Below the pieces are notes generated by a model. It was not told where the DNA came from and searched no databases. It was given only the letters and a program-made list of their open reading frames with translations. The position numbers and the translations under genes are program-made. Positions 20,100 to 29,380 of a stretch of 64,000 nucleotides of DNA are shown piece by piece (the stretch's first letter is position 1; every line of letters begins with the position of its first letter). Source of the stretch: Burkholderia stagnalis (GTDB lineage: Bacteria; Pseudomonadota; Gammaproteobacteria; Burkholderiales; Burkholderiaceae); the NCBI RefSeq assembly GCF_902830275.1, contig NZ_CADESW010000025.1:54428-118427 (forward strand), written 5' to 3'.

Positions 20100-21137
20100 A
20101 TGAGTCACCTTGAAGCACGCGCCGGGCATCCGGGCGCCGGACGTCCGGGCGCAGCCAACCCGGAGGTATCGGTCGTCATCCCCGTGTACAACGAGGAAGA
20201 CGGCCTCGCCGCGCTCTTTGCGCGACTGTATCCGGCGCTCGACGCGCTCGGTACGTCGTACGAAGTGATCCTGATCAACGACGGCAGCCGCGATCGCTCG
20301 GCCGCCATGCTCGCGGACCAGTTCCACGTACGCCCCGACACGACGCGCGTCGTGCTGCTGAACGGCAACTACGGCCAGCACATGGCGATCCTCGCCGGCT
20401 TCGCGCAGTCGCGCGGCGAGATCGTCGTCACGCTCGACGCCGACCTGCAGAACCCGCCCGAGGAAATCGCCAAGCTGGTCGCGAAGATGCGCGAGGGCTA
20501 CGACTACGTCGGCTCGATCCGCAAGCAGCGTCAGGACAGCCTGTGGCGGCGCAAGGCATCGGCCGCGATGAACCGGCTGCGCGAGCGCATCACGCGCATC
20601 AAGATGACCGACCAGGGCTGCATGCTGCGTGCGTACAGCCGCCGCATCATCGACACGATCAACGTGTGCGGCGAGGTCAACACGTTCATCCCCGCGCTCG
20701 CGTACACGTTCGCGCAGAAGCCGACCGAAGTCGAGGTCGCGCACGAGGAACGCTTCGCGGGCGAATCGAAGTATTCGCTGTACAGCCTGATCCGCCTGAA
20801 CTTCGACCTCGTGACGGGCTTCTCGGTCGTGCCGCTGCAGTGGCTGTCGTTCATCGGCGTGATCCTGTCGCTCGGCTCCGCCGCGTTGTTCGTGCTGCTG
20901 CTCGTGCGGCGCTTCATCGTCGGCGCGGAAGTGCAAGGCGTGTTCACGCTGTTCGCGATCACGTTCTTCCTGCTCGGCGTGATCATCTTCGCGCTCGGCC
21001 TGCTCGGCGAGTACATCGGCCGCATCTACCAGCAAGTGCGCGCGCGCCCGCGCTACCTGATCCAGACCGTGCTCGAGCGGCACGGCAACGTGCAGGACGC
21101 GCCGTCGGGCGAAGGCCGGCAGGAGGTCGCGCGATGA
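20100..21137 (+). CDS. arnC: undecaprenyl-phosphate L-Ara4FN transferase ArnC
   Basis: 345 aa. A GT2 domain begins VSVVIPVYNEEDGL near residue 23, with INDGSRDRS near 60 and the catalytic LDADLQNPPEE near 112. Two membrane helices at about 245-270 and 280-305 anchor it in the inner membrane. It attaches 4-formamido-arabinose to undecaprenyl phosphate on the cytoplasmic face. Its stop overlaps the start of the next gene (ATGA), showing translational coupling. Confidence 0.94.
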   Translation: MSHLEARAGHPGAGRPGAANPEVSVVIPVYNEEDGLAALFARLYPALDALGTSYEVILINDGSRDRSAAMLADQFHVRPDTTRVVLLNGNYGQHMAILAGFAQSRGEIVVTLDADLQNPPEEIAKLVAKMREGYDYVGSIRKQRQDSLWRRKASAAMNRLRERITRIKMTDQGCMLRAYSRRIIDTINVCGEVNTFIPALAYTFAQKPTEVEVAHEERFAGESKYSLYSLIRLNFDLVTGFSVVPLQWLSFIGVILSLGSAALFVLLLVRRFIVGAEVQGVFTLFAITFFLLGVIIFALGLLGEYIGRIYQQVRARPRYLIQTVLERHGNVQDAPSGEGRQEVAR

Positions 21138-22081
21138 AGCCGCGCGCCGTCGTCTTCGCGTATCACAACGTCGGCGTGCGCTGCCTGCAGGTGCTGCTCG
21201 CGCGCGGCGTCGACGTCGCGCTCGTCGTCACGCACGAGGACAACCCGAACGAGAACATCTGGTTCGGCAGCGTCGCGTCCGTCGCCGCCGCGCACGGGAT
21301 CCCGGTCGTCACGCCGGCCGATCCGGCCGACCCGGCGCTGCGCCGCGCGCTCGCCGACGCGCAGCCGGACTTCATCTTCTCGTTCTACTACCGGCACATG
21401 CTGCCGGTCGACCTGCTCGCGGTCGCGCCGCGCGGCGCGTACAACATGCACGGCTCGCTGCTGCCGAAATACCGGGGTCGGGTTCCGACCAACTGGGCGG
21501 TGCTCAACGGCGAGACCGAAACCGGCGCGACGCTGCATGAAATGGCCGCGAAGCCCGATGCCGGCGCGATCGTCGGCCAGACCGCAGTGCCGATCCTGCC
21601 CGACGACACCGCCGCGCAGGTGTTCGACAAGGTCACGGTGGCCGCCGAGCAGACGCTCTGGCGCGTGCTGCCCGCGCTGCTCGCGGGCGAGGCGCCGCAC
21701 CTGCCGAACGATCTCGCGGCGGGCAGCTATTTCGGCGGGCGCAAGCCCGAGGACGGCCGGATCGACTGGTCGAAGCCCGCCGCCCAGGTCTACAACCTGG
21801 TCCGCGCGGTCGCGCCCCCGTATCCGGGCGCGTTCACCGATCTGCACGATGCGCGCTTCGTCGTCGCGCGCGCGCGCCTCGCGGCCCCCGGCAGCCCGGC
21901 CGCGGCCGCGGCGGCGGATTTGCCGCCCGGCCTGCACGTAAGCGATAATGCGCTGTTCGGCGTTTGCGGCGACAGCCGCGCCATATCCATTCTCGAGCTG
22001 TGGCGGCAGCGCGACGGCAGCGAAACCATCGTGTCGCCCGCGGAATTCGCGCAGTTCATTCATTCTTCCCGTCATTCATGA
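21134..22081 (+). CDS. arnA: UDP-L-Ara4N formyltransferase (ArnA N-terminal half, separate protein)
   Basis: 315 aa. The motif NMHGSLLPKYRGRVPTNW near residue 104 includes the Asn and His of the formyltransferase active site, and the catalytic Asp is in KPDAGAIVGQ near 142. It corresponds to residues 1-305 of E. coli ArnA. There it is fused to the UDP-glucuronate decarboxylase; here that activity is encoded by the next gene, with an ATGA overlap. A start at 21134 is fixed by the arnC overlap and AGGAGG upstream. Confidence 0.92.
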   Translation: MKPRAVVFAYHNVGVRCLQVLLARGVDVALVVTHEDNPNENIWFGSVASVAAAHGIPVVTPADPADPALRRALADAQPDFIFSFYYRHMLPVDLLAVAPRGAYNMHGSLLPKYRGRVPTNWAVLNGETETGATLHEMAAKPDAGAIVGQTAVPILPDDTAAQVFDKVTVAAEQTLWRVLPALLAGEAPHLPNDLAAGSYFGGRKPEDGRIDWSKPAAQVYNLVRAVAPPYPGAFTDLHDARFVVARARLAAPGSPAAAAAADLPPGLHVSDNALFGVCGDSRAISILELWRQRDGSETIVSPAEFAQFIHSSRHS

Positions 22082-23133
22082 AAGCAAAAAAAGTCCTGAT
22101 CCTGGGTGTGAACGGCTTCATCGGCCATCACCTGTCGAAGCGCATTCTTGAGACCACCGATTGGGAAGTGTTCGGCATGGACATGCAGACCGACCGGCTT
22201 GGCGATCTCGTCAACCACGAGCGGATGCATTTCTTCGAAGGCGACATCACGATCAACAAGGAGTGGGTCGAGTATCACGTGAAGAAGTGCGACGTGATCC
22301 TGCCGCTCGTCGCGATCGCGACGCCCGCGACTTACGTCCAGCAGCCGCTGCGCGTGTTCGAGCTCGACTTCGAGGCGAACCTGCCGATCGTCCGCTCGGC
22401 CGTGAAGTACGGCAAGCACCTCGTGTTCCCGTCGACCTCCGAGGTCTACGGCATGTGCTCGGACGAGCAGTTCGACCCGGACAACTCCGCCCTCACCTAC
22501 GGCCCGATCAACAAGCCGCGCTGGATCTACGCATGCTCGAAGCAGCTGATGGACCGCGTGATCTGGGGCTACGGGATGGAAGGCCTGAACTTCACGCTGT
22601 TCCGCCCGTTCAACTGGATCGGCCCGGGCCTCGACTCGATCTACACGCCGAAGGAAGGCAGCTCGCGCGTGGTCACGCAGTTCCTCGGCCACATCGTGCG
22701 CGGCGAGAACATCAGCCTCGTCGACGGCGGCTCGCAGAAGCGCGCGTTCACCGACATCGACGACGGCATCAGCGCGCTGATGAAGATCATCGACAACCCG
22801 AACGGCGTCGCGTCGGGCAAGATCTACAACATCGGGAATCCGAAGAATAATTTCTCGGTTCGCGAACTCGCGCACAAGATGCTCGAGCTGGCCGCCGAAT
22901 TCCCGGAGTACGCCGATTCGGCGAAGAACGTGCAGCTCGTCGAAACGACGTCCGGCGCGTACTACGGCAACGGCTACCAGGACGTGCAGAACCGCGTGCC
23001 GAAGATCGACAACACGATGCAGGAGCTCGGCTGGGCGCCGCAATCGACGTTCGACGACGCGCTGCGCAAGATCTTCGAGGCGTACCGCGGCCACGTCGCC
23101 GACGCGCGCGCACTCGTCGAGCAGCAAGGCTGA
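22078..23133 (+). CDS. UDP-glucuronate decarboxylase (ArnA C-terminal half, separate protein)
   Basis: 351 aa, extended SDR fold. It has the NAD motif GVNGFIGHHL at residues 8-17, the catalytic FPSTSEVYGMC near 120 (the Ser/Glu pair of ArnA) and Tyr-x3-Lys in YACSKQLMD near 155. The conserved Arg is in QKRAFTDIDD near 225. It oxidatively decarboxylates UDP-glucuronate to the UDP-4-keto-pentose used by ArnB. ATG 22078 overlaps the previous stop; longer starts reach into the formyltransferase gene. Confidence 0.93.
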   Translation: MKAKKVLILGVNGFIGHHLSKRILETTDWEVFGMDMQTDRLGDLVNHERMHFFEGDITINKEWVEYHVKKCDVILPLVAIATPATYVQQPLRVFELDFEANLPIVRSAVKYGKHLVFPSTSEVYGMCSDEQFDPDNSALTYGPINKPRWIYACSKQLMDRVIWGYGMEGLNFTLFRPFNWIGPGLDSIYTPKEGSSRVVTQFLGHIVRGENISLVDGGSQKRAFTDIDDGISALMKIIDNPNGVASGKIYNIGNPKNNFSVRELAHKMLELAAEFPEYADSAKNVQLVETTSGAYYGNGYQDVQNRVPKIDNTMQELGWAPQSTFDDALRKIFEAYRGHVADARALVEQQG

Positions 23134-23145
23134 CGGGACGCTCGC

Positions 23146-24042
23146 TTGGCTCGCATCGTCCTCAAGATCGACGTCGACACGCTGCGCGGCACGCGCGAAG
23201 GCGTGCCGAACCTCGCGCGCATCTTCGACCGCTTCAGCGCGCGCGCGACCTTCCTCTTCAGCCTCGGGCCCGACCATACCGGCTGGGCGCTGCGGCGCGT
23301 GTTCCGCCCCGGGTTCCTGAAGAAGGTGTCGCGCACGTCGGTGGTCGAGCATTACGGCGTGAAGCAGCTGATGTACGGCGTGCTGCTGCCGGGCCCCGAC
23401 ATCGGCCGCCGCGCTGTCGCCGACATGCGCGCGATCCACGAGGCCGGGTTCGAATGCGGGATCCACACGTGGGATCACGTGTACTGGCAGGACAACGTGC
23501 GCGAGCGCGACCGCGACTGGACCGCGCGTGAAATGCAGAAGAGTCACGCGCGCTTCGCCGAGATCTTCGGCGCGCCGCCCGTCACGCACGGCGCGGCGGG
23601 CTGGCAGATGAACGACGCGGCGTTCGAGCAGATCGACGCATGGGGCATGCGCTATGCGTCCGACGGCCGCGGCCATTCGCCGTACCTGCCCGTCGTCGGC
23701 GGCCGGACGCTGTCGCACGTGCAGATGCCGACCACGCTGCCGACGCTCGACGAGGTGCTCGGCGTCGACGGCGTCGACACGCACAACGTCGCCGCCCACA
23801 TTCTCAAGTTCACCGAAACCAATCCGCGCGACCAGGTCTTCACGCTGCACGCGGAGCTGGAAGGCCAGAAGCTCGCGCCGGTGTTCGAGCAGCTGCTCGC
23901 CGGCTGGCGTGCGCAGGGACATACGTTCGCGACGATGGGCGACTATCACGCAACGCTGGACCGCGACACGCTGCCATCGTACCCTGTCACGTGGGGCGAA
24001 ATTCCGGGCCGCTCCGGCGAGCTGATCGTCCAGCCGGACTGA
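23146..24042 (+). CDS. arnD: 4-deoxy-4-formamido-L-arabinose-phosphoundecaprenol deformylase ArnD
   Basis: 298 aa, NodB-like polysaccharide deacetylase fold. It starts from TTG 23146 with LARIVLKIDVDTLRGTREG, has GIHTWDHVYWQD near residue 105 (metal-binding His segment) and the HAELEGQKLAPVFEQLL region near the C-terminus. It removes the formyl group from undecaprenyl-P-L-Ara4FN. It is the last gene of the arn run, 12 bp after the decarboxylase gene. A GC-rich hairpin (24052-24073) without a T-run follows. Confidence 0.92.
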   Translation: MARIVLKIDVDTLRGTREGVPNLARIFDRFSARATFLFSLGPDHTGWALRRVFRPGFLKKVSRTSVVEHYGVKQLMYGVLLPGPDIGRRAVADMRAIHEAGFECGIHTWDHVYWQDNVRERDRDWTAREMQKSHARFAEIFGAPPVTHGAAGWQMNDAAFEQIDAWGMRYASDGRGHSPYLPVVGGRTLSHVQMPTTLPTLDEVLGVDGVDTHNVAAHILKFTETNPRDQVFTLHAELEGQKLAPVFEQLLAGWRAQGHTFATMGDYHATLDRDTLPSYPVTWGEIPGRSGELIVQPD

Positions 24043-24139
24043 TCCACACGCGGCGCGGCCACCGCCGCGCCGCCCGCCTCGCACGGCCGCACACCCGCGC
24101 CGTCGCACATGCGCCCTCTGATAACAACAGGAGAAACAC

Positions 24140-24601
24140 GTGTCCGTCGAAGTTGACCGTCAAGTTCCCGATTTCACCGCACCAGCCACCGGCGGCGACC
24201 TGTCGCTGTCCGACCTGCGGGGCAAGAAGCTCGTGCTGTATTTCTATCCGAAGGACAACACGCCCGGCTGCACGACCGAGGGGCTGCAGTTCCGCGATCT
24301 GTATCCGAAGTTCAAGAAGGCCGGCGCCGAAATCGTCGGCGTGTCGCGCGACAGCCTGCGCTCGCACGACAACTTCAAGGCAAAGCTCGAGCTGCCTTTC
24401 GCATTGATTTCCGATGGCGACGAAGCGCTGTGCGCGCTGTTCGATGTCATCAAGATGAAGAAAATGTATGGCAAGGAAGTGCGCGGAATCGAGCGCTCGA
24501 CGTTCCTGATCGACGCCGACGGCGTGCTGCGTCAGGCATGGCGCGGGATCAAGGTGCCGGGCCATGTGGAGGACGTGCTAAAGGCTGTACAAGCGCTTTG
24601 A
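24140..24601 (+). CDS. bcp: PrxQ/Bcp-type thiol peroxiredoxin
   Basis: 153 aa from GTG 24140 (GGAG 6-10 bases upstream). The peroxidatic cysteine is Cys44 in YPKDNTPGCTTEG. The resolving cysteine five residues later, present in E. coli Bcp, is replaced (GCTTEGLQF). Another cysteine, Cys98 in EALCALF, matches a semi-conserved position. It reduces H2O2 and organic hydroperoxides with thioredoxin or another thiol. It has no operon partner; phoH follows after a 336-bp gap. Confidence 0.92.
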   Translation: MSVEVDRQVPDFTAPATGGDLSLSDLRGKKLVLYFYPKDNTPGCTTEGLQFRDLYPKFKKAGAEIVGVSRDSLRSHDNFKAKLELPFALISDGDEALCALFDVIKMKKMYGKEVRGIERSTFLIDADGVLRQAWRGIKVPGHVEDVLKAVQAL

Positions 24602-24937
24602 GGCGCGTTATATTGGGCCGCAATGAATGCCAGTTCGTCCCATATTTCTCGTAGCTGCGCCGGCGCTCGTAGCCATGCTTTCCGGCACCTGACGCGCAAC
24701 ACGACGGTATCAGCCGAGCCGCTTGCTCCGGTCGACGGGGCAGCGGCTTTTTTTATGGACTGCGCGCCGGCACTCGGTCCGGCCCTTCACCCCGTCAAGG
24801 AGCTGATCGACACTTAGGCGAACCGGCGAAACGAATTTCATGTGCGCCACCGCGCGCAAACTGCATGCGTCGCCGTCACGAAGCAGGATGCGATCAGCGG
24901 CGCATGCCATGCGACACGATTCCTCCCGAGGGACACC
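24602..24937 (+). ncRNA. candidate small RNA in the bcp-phoH gap (about 24620-24752)
   Basis: This 336-bp gap has a TATATT box at 24610-24615, a weak TGTACA -35 about 18 bp upstream, and a hairpin at 24722-24745 (GCCGC/GCGGC stem) followed by seven T's. That gives a possible 130-nt transcript ending in a rho-independent terminator, as for Hfq-bound small RNAs. The hairpin could instead be the terminator of bcp, 120 bp away. No open frame of note is present. The part from 24753 to 24937 is the phoH leader. Confidence 0.35.
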
Positions 24938-26752
24938 ATGCCTTTGCCTACCCCCCCCAGCAAGCTCGGCAGCCTGCTGCCGCCCGACGAATACAAGGCG
25001 AAAGCGCGACCCGCGAAAGCCGCGAAGAAATCCGCCGAAGGGGACGTTTCCACAGCCGGTGAATATGGCCCGGCCAGCGTGGCCCAACCGATGACCGAAG
25101 CCGCGAACACCGCTGCGCCGCTGCGTGCGGTCGGCGCGAGCGCGTCCGCGCAGGAAGCCGCGAGCGCGCCCGCGCGCTCGCGCAAGAGCAAGCAGACGGC
25201 CGCGTTGCTGCAGCCGGTGCCGGCCCGCGCCGAACCGGCCGCGCCGGTCGCGCCGGTCGCACGCGGGGAGAAACCCGCCGCCGCGAAACCGGCCGCCGCG
25301 CCCGCGCGCGAAGCCGGCGCCGCGGTGAAATCGCGCGGCCGCAAAGCCGCCGAAGCCGAGATGCAGAAGCTGTTCGTGCTCGACACGAACGTGCTGATGC
25401 ACGACCCGAGCAGCCTCTTCCGCTTCGAGGAACACGACGTCTATCTGCCGATGATGACGCTCGAGGAACTCGACAACCACAAGAAGGGGATGTCCGAAGT
25501 CGCGCGCAACGCGCGCCAGGTGAGCCGCACGCTCGACGCGCTCGTCGCCGACGCGGGCCCGATCACGAACGGCATTCCGCTGTCGCGCCTCGGCAGCCGC
25601 GAAGCGCTCGGCCGCCTGTATTTCCAGACGACGCTCACCAACATTCCGCCCGTCGAAGGCCTGCCGGAAGGCAAGGCCGACAACCAGATCCTCGGCGTCG
25701 TGCGCGCGCTGCAGCGCGACCGGCCGGACCGCCAGGTCGTGCTGGTGTCGAAAGACATCAACATGCGGATCAAGGCGCATGCGCTCGGCCTGCCCGCCGA
25801 AGACTACTTCAACGACCAGGTGCTCGAGGACAAGGATCTCCTCTACACCGGCGTGCGCGAGCTGCCGCAGGATTTCTGGACCAAGCACGCGAAGGGCATG
25901 GAGAGCTGGCAGGACACGAAGACGGGCACCACGTATTACCGCGTGACGGGCCCGCTCGTCGGGTCGATGCTCGTCAACGAGTTCGTCTATCTCGAGCCGC
26001 AGAACGGCGAGCCGACGTTCCATGCGATCGTCCGCGAACTGAACGGCAAGACGGCGCTGCTGCAGACGCTGCGCGACTACAGCCACCACAAGAACAACGT
26101 GTGGGGCATCACCGCGCGCAACCGCGAGCAGAACTTCGCGCTGAACCTGCTGATGAACCCGGAGATCGACTTCGTCACGCTGCTCGGCCAGGCCGGCACC
26201 GGCAAGACGCTCGTCGCGCTCGCGGCGGGCCTCGCGCAGGTGCTCGACGACAAGCGCTACAACGAGATCATCGTCACGCGCGCAACCGTCCCGGTCGGCG
26301 AGGACATCGGTTTCCTGCCCGGCACCGAGGAAGAGAAGATGCAGCCGTGGATGGGCGCATTCGACGACAACCTCGAAGTGCTGCAGAAGACCGACGACGC
26401 AGCCGGCGAATGGGGCCGCGCGGCGACGCAGGAGCTGATCCGCTCGCGCCTGAAGGTCAAGAGCATGAACTTCATGCGCGGCCGCACCTTCGTCGACAAG
26501 TACCTGATCATCGACGAGGCGCAAAACCTCACGCCGAAGCAGATGAAGACGCTCGTCACGCGCGCGGGCCCCGGCACGAAGATCGTCTGCCTCGGCAACA
26601 TCGCGCAGATCGATACGCCGTACCTGACGGAAGGCAGCTCGGGCCTCACCTACGTCGTCGACCGCTTCAAGGGCTGGGGCCATAGCGGCCACGTGACCCT
26701 CGCGCGCGGCGAACGTTCGCGGCTCGCCGACTACGCGTCGGACATCCTGTGA
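24938..26752 (+). CDS. PIN-PhoH fusion protein (PhoH2 type)
   Basis: 604 aa. The first 145 residues are an Ala/Pro/Lys-rich linker. A PIN domain (about 147-280) opens KLFVLDTNVLMHDPSSL with the acidic Asp of the nuclease centre, and a PhoH ATPase domain (about 380-600) has Walker A GQAGTGKTLVALA and Walker B YLIIDEAQNLTPKQ. PhoH2 proteins are reported RNA helicase/ribonucleases. I chose ATG 24938 (GAGGG just upstream). Initiation 96 bp upstream is possible but lacks a site. A strong terminator follows. Confidence 0.9.
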   Translation: MPLPTPPSKLGSLLPPDEYKAKARPAKAAKKSAEGDVSTAGEYGPASVAQPMTEAANTAAPLRAVGASASAQEAASAPARSRKSKQTAALLQPVPARAEPAAPVAPVARGEKPAAAKPAAAPAREAGAAVKSRGRKAAEAEMQKLFVLDTNVLMHDPSSLFRFEEHDVYLPMMTLEELDNHKKGMSEVARNARQVSRTLDALVADAGPITNGIPLSRLGSREALGRLYFQTTLTNIPPVEGLPEGKADNQILGVVRALQRDRPDRQVVLVSKDINMRIKAHALGLPAEDYFNDQVLEDKDLLYTGVRELPQDFWTKHAKGMESWQDTKTGTTYYRVTGPLVGSMLVNEFVYLEPQNGEPTFHAIVRELNGKTALLQTLRDYSHHKNNVWGITARNREQNFALNLLMNPEIDFVTLLGQAGTGKTLVALAAGLAQVLDDKRYNEIIVTRATVPVGEDIGFLPGTEEEKMQPWMGAFDDNLEVLQKTDDAAGEWGRAATQELIRSRLKVKSMNFMRGRTFVDKYLIIDEAQNLTPKQMKTLVTRAGPGTKIVCLGNIAQIDTPYLTEGSSGLTYVVDRFKGWGHSGHVTLARGERSRLADYASDIL

Positions 26753-26799
26753 TTTCGTAACCCGGCATGCCGGCCCGCCCGGGCCGGCCGCCGATGCCG

Positions 26800-26836
26800 A
26801 ACGGCGCTCCCGCAACGGAGCGCCGTTTTTATTTGG
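26800..26836 (+). terminator. phoH terminator
   Basis: ACGGCGCTCC (26801-26810), loop CGCAAC and GGAGCGCCGT, then TTTTATTT: a perfect 10-bp stem with a T-run. Confidence 0.9.
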
Positions 26837-27000
26837 GGTCGAAATCAATGGCGATTCGCGCGACATAACGGCCCATATTTACACGCGAAACTTCAAGTAA
26901 ATTCTCAGGAACGGTTGCCTAAGCCCCGTCGGAACGACTACCATCGGGTCTGTCTGTTGTCATACGATAGGCGAGCGCATCGCGTTCGCCCGCCCCGCTC

Positions 27001-28101
27001 GTGATGCTTCGAATCTGGCTTCCCGTCGCCGTCGTCTCGCTGCTTTCGGCCTGCTCCAGCGTGCCGCCGCAGTCGTCTCGCCCGTCCGGCATGACGATCG
27101 CCACGCCCCGCGCTTTCCCGCCGCCCGCCAATTTCCCGAAATTCATCGACCACAGCGTCGGCCAGGAAGAAATCTCGATCCAGGCGATGAGCCTCGTCGG
27201 GGTGCCGTACCGCTGGGGCGGCAACACGCCGGACAGCGGCTTCGACTGCAGCGGGCTCGTGCGTTACGTGATCGGCCGCGCAGCCGACGTGAACCTGCCG
27301 CGCACGACCGCCGACATGAGCGGCCGCGGCATGTCGATCGACCCCGAGCAGGTCGCGCCGGGCGACCTGATCTTCTTCAACACGACCGGCCGGCCGCATT
27401 CGCATGTCGGCATCTACGTCGGCAAGCTGCGCTTCGTCAATGCGCCGTCGACCGGCGGCACCGTGCGGCTCGACTACCTGACGAACCCCTACTGGGCGAA
27501 GCGCTTCGACGGGATCCGCCGCGTCGCGCCGCCGAAGGGAGCGCCGGCGCCGACGCCGTTCGATGCGCCGACTTATGAAGCGCGGCGCGACGTGCCGCGC
27601 GCGCAGCCGGCCGCGCCGGCGCCTGTCGTGACGGCGGCAGCGCCGCGTCAGCCCGCTTATGCGGCCGTGCAGCCGAGCGTGCCGCCATCGCCGGCGCAAG
27701 CGCCGATTGCGCCCGTCGCGACAACCGCGCCGGCCATGGCGACCGCCGCAGCAGCCCCAGCCATTTCCGCCGATCCGTACGAACCGCCGCCGCCGCGCAT
27801 GGCAGCGGCCCAACAGCAGGCGGTATCCGTGGGCGGCGTCGCCGCGGAAACGGCAAACGCAGCGCCGCCCGCTGGCGCACCTGAAACCGGCACGCTGATT
27901 CCGACGACGGCGCTGACGGCCGCCGAAGCCGCCGCATTCGACGCGGAGCCGCCGCCTGCCGCAGCGCCCCGTCAGGCGCGCGTCGCCGCCCAGCCTGACG
28001 CCGTGCAAGTAATGCGCGCGTCGACGCAATCCGCGCCGGTCAGTGCGCGCACCGGCACGACCGACGATCCGATTGCACGGTTCGCGAACGGAAGCTACTG
28101 A
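27001..28101 (+). CDS. NlpC/P60 (C40) peptidase lipoprotein
   Basis: 366 aa from GTG 27001 (or ATG 27004). The signal peptide ends in the lipobox LLSAC, giving lipidated Cys18, so the protein is membrane-anchored in the periplasm. The NlpC/P60 domain covers about 50-180: PYRWGGN, the catalytic Cys83 in FDCSGLVRY, and the His in PHSHVGIYVG near 138. It should cleave peptidoglycan stem peptides. The last 180 residues are Ala/Pro-rich low complexity. It is a single-gene unit facing the pit operon. Confidence 0.9.
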   Translation: MMLRIWLPVAVVSLLSACSSVPPQSSRPSGMTIATPRAFPPPANFPKFIDHSVGQEEISIQAMSLVGVPYRWGGNTPDSGFDCSGLVRYVIGRAADVNLPRTTADMSGRGMSIDPEQVAPGDLIFFNTTGRPHSHVGIYVGKLRFVNAPSTGGTVRLDYLTNPYWAKRFDGIRRVAPPKGAPAPTPFDAPTYEARRDVPRAQPAAPAPVVTAAAPRQPAYAAVQPSVPPSPAQAPIAPVATTAPAMATAAAAPAISADPYEPPPPRMAAAQQQAVSVGGVAAETANAAPPAGAPETGTLIPTTALTAAEAAAFDAEPPPAAAPRQARVAAQPDAVQVMRASTQSAPVSARTGTTDDPIARFANGSY

Positions 28102-28299
28102 TTCGCGCGGCGCGGGCGCGGCGCAATGGCGCCGTGCTTGCCGCCATCCGCATGCCGAACGGAATACGGTCGCCTTGGCTCGATCGTGAATGGCGGCCTC
28201 GCCACCTTCGCCCCCTGTCCCGCTCCATACACCCTGGCGCAAGGCAGCTCATCCGCCCCGCCCGCGCGCCCCACACCACACTCGAGCCCGCCCAAACAA

Positions 28300-28333
28300 A
28301 AAGCGCCGCAGCCTGTCGGCATGCGGCGCTTTC
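28300..28333 (-). terminator. terminator of the DUF47-pit operon
   Basis: AAAGCGCCGCA pairs with TGCGGCGCTTT (28300-28332). On the minus strand the stem is followed by TTTTGTTTG. The 200 bp to the left of it up to the NlpC/P60 gene hold nothing recognisable. Confidence 0.85.
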
Positions 28334-28359
28334 AGCGTCGAAGCGTCGATCGGTCGCGA

Positions 28360-29370
28360 TCAGAATATCTGGTGGCCAACCCACCAGCCACCCGCCGCGA
28401 ACAGCGCGGCCGCGGGCAGCGTCAGCACCCACGCCCACACGATGTTGCCGGCGACGCCCCAGCGCACGGCCGACAGCTTCTGCGTCGCGCCGACGCCGAC
28501 GATCGCGCCGGTGATCGTGTGCGTGGTCGACACCGGAATGCCGAGCCACGACGCGATGAACAGCGTCATCGCGCCGCCCGTCTCCGCGCAGAAGCCGCCG
28601 ACCGGCTTCAGCTTGGTGATCTTCTGGCCCATCGTGCGCACGATCCGCCAGCCGCCGAACAGCGTGCCGAGGCCCATCGACAGGTAGCACGCGCCGATCA
28701 CCCATGCCGGCGGCGCATCGGCCGTGGCCGATGCATAGCCGCTCGCGATCAGCAGCATCCAGATGATGCCGATCGTCTTCTGCGCGTCATTGCCGCCGTG
28801 GCCGAGGCTGTACAGCCCGGCCGACAGCAGCTGCAGCCGGCGGAAACGCCGGTCGACCTTGCTTGGCGCGGTGCGGAAATACAGCCAGGACACGCCGAGC
28901 ATGAACAGCGAGCCGAGGATGAACCCGAGCAGCGGCGAGATGAAGATGAACGCAATCGTCTTCATCAGCCCGTCGATGTTCAGCGAACCCCAGCCCGACT
29001 TCGCGAGCGCCGAGCCGACGAGGCCGCCGATCAGCGCATGCGACGAGCTCGACGGAATCCCGTAGTACCAGGTGATCACGTTCCAGCCGATCGCGCCGAC
29101 GAGCGCGCCGAATATCACGTAGTGGTCGACGATCGCGGGATCGATCGTGCCTTTGCCGACGGTCTGCGCCACCTTCAGGTGGAAGATGAAATACGCGATG
29201 ACGTTGAACGCGGCGGCGAACGCCACCGCCTGCTGCGGCTTCAGCACCCCGGTGGACACGACGGTGGCGATCGAGTTCGCTGCGTCGTGGAAGCCGTTCA
29301 TGAAGTCGAATACGAGCGCGACGAGCACCAGTGCCGCGACCATCCAGAGGGCGAGTTGTATCGAATGCAT
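28360..29370 (-). CDS. pit: low-affinity inorganic phosphate transporter, PiT family
   Basis: 336 aa, about ten membrane helices. Both PiT signature repeats are present: FDFMNGFHDAANSIATVV near residue 22 and SWLGIPVSTTHTITGAIVG near 270. PiT carriers import metal-phosphate with a proton. The gene is 10 bp downstream of the DUF47 gene, the usual pairing. At 336 aa it is shorter than E. coli PitA (about 500), as is normal for the PiT group paired with DUF47. Confidence 0.93.
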   Translation of the reverse strand: MHSIQLALWMVAALVLVALVFDFMNGFHDAANSIATVVSTGVLKPQQAVAFAAAFNVIAYFIFHLKVAQTVGKGTIDPAIVDHYVIFGALVGAIGWNVITWYYGIPSSSSHALIGGLVGSALAKSGWGSLNIDGLMKTIAFIFISPLLGFILGSLFMLGVSWLYFRTAPSKVDRRFRRLQLLSAGLYSLGHGGNDAQKTIGIIWMLLIASGYASATADAPPAWVIGACYLSMGLGTLFGGWRIVRTMGQKITKLKPVGGFCAETGGAMTLFIASWLGIPVSTTHTITGAIVGVGATQKLSAVRWGVAGNIVWAWVLTLPAAALFAAGGWWVGHQIF

Positions 29371-29380
29371 CGTGTTCCGC

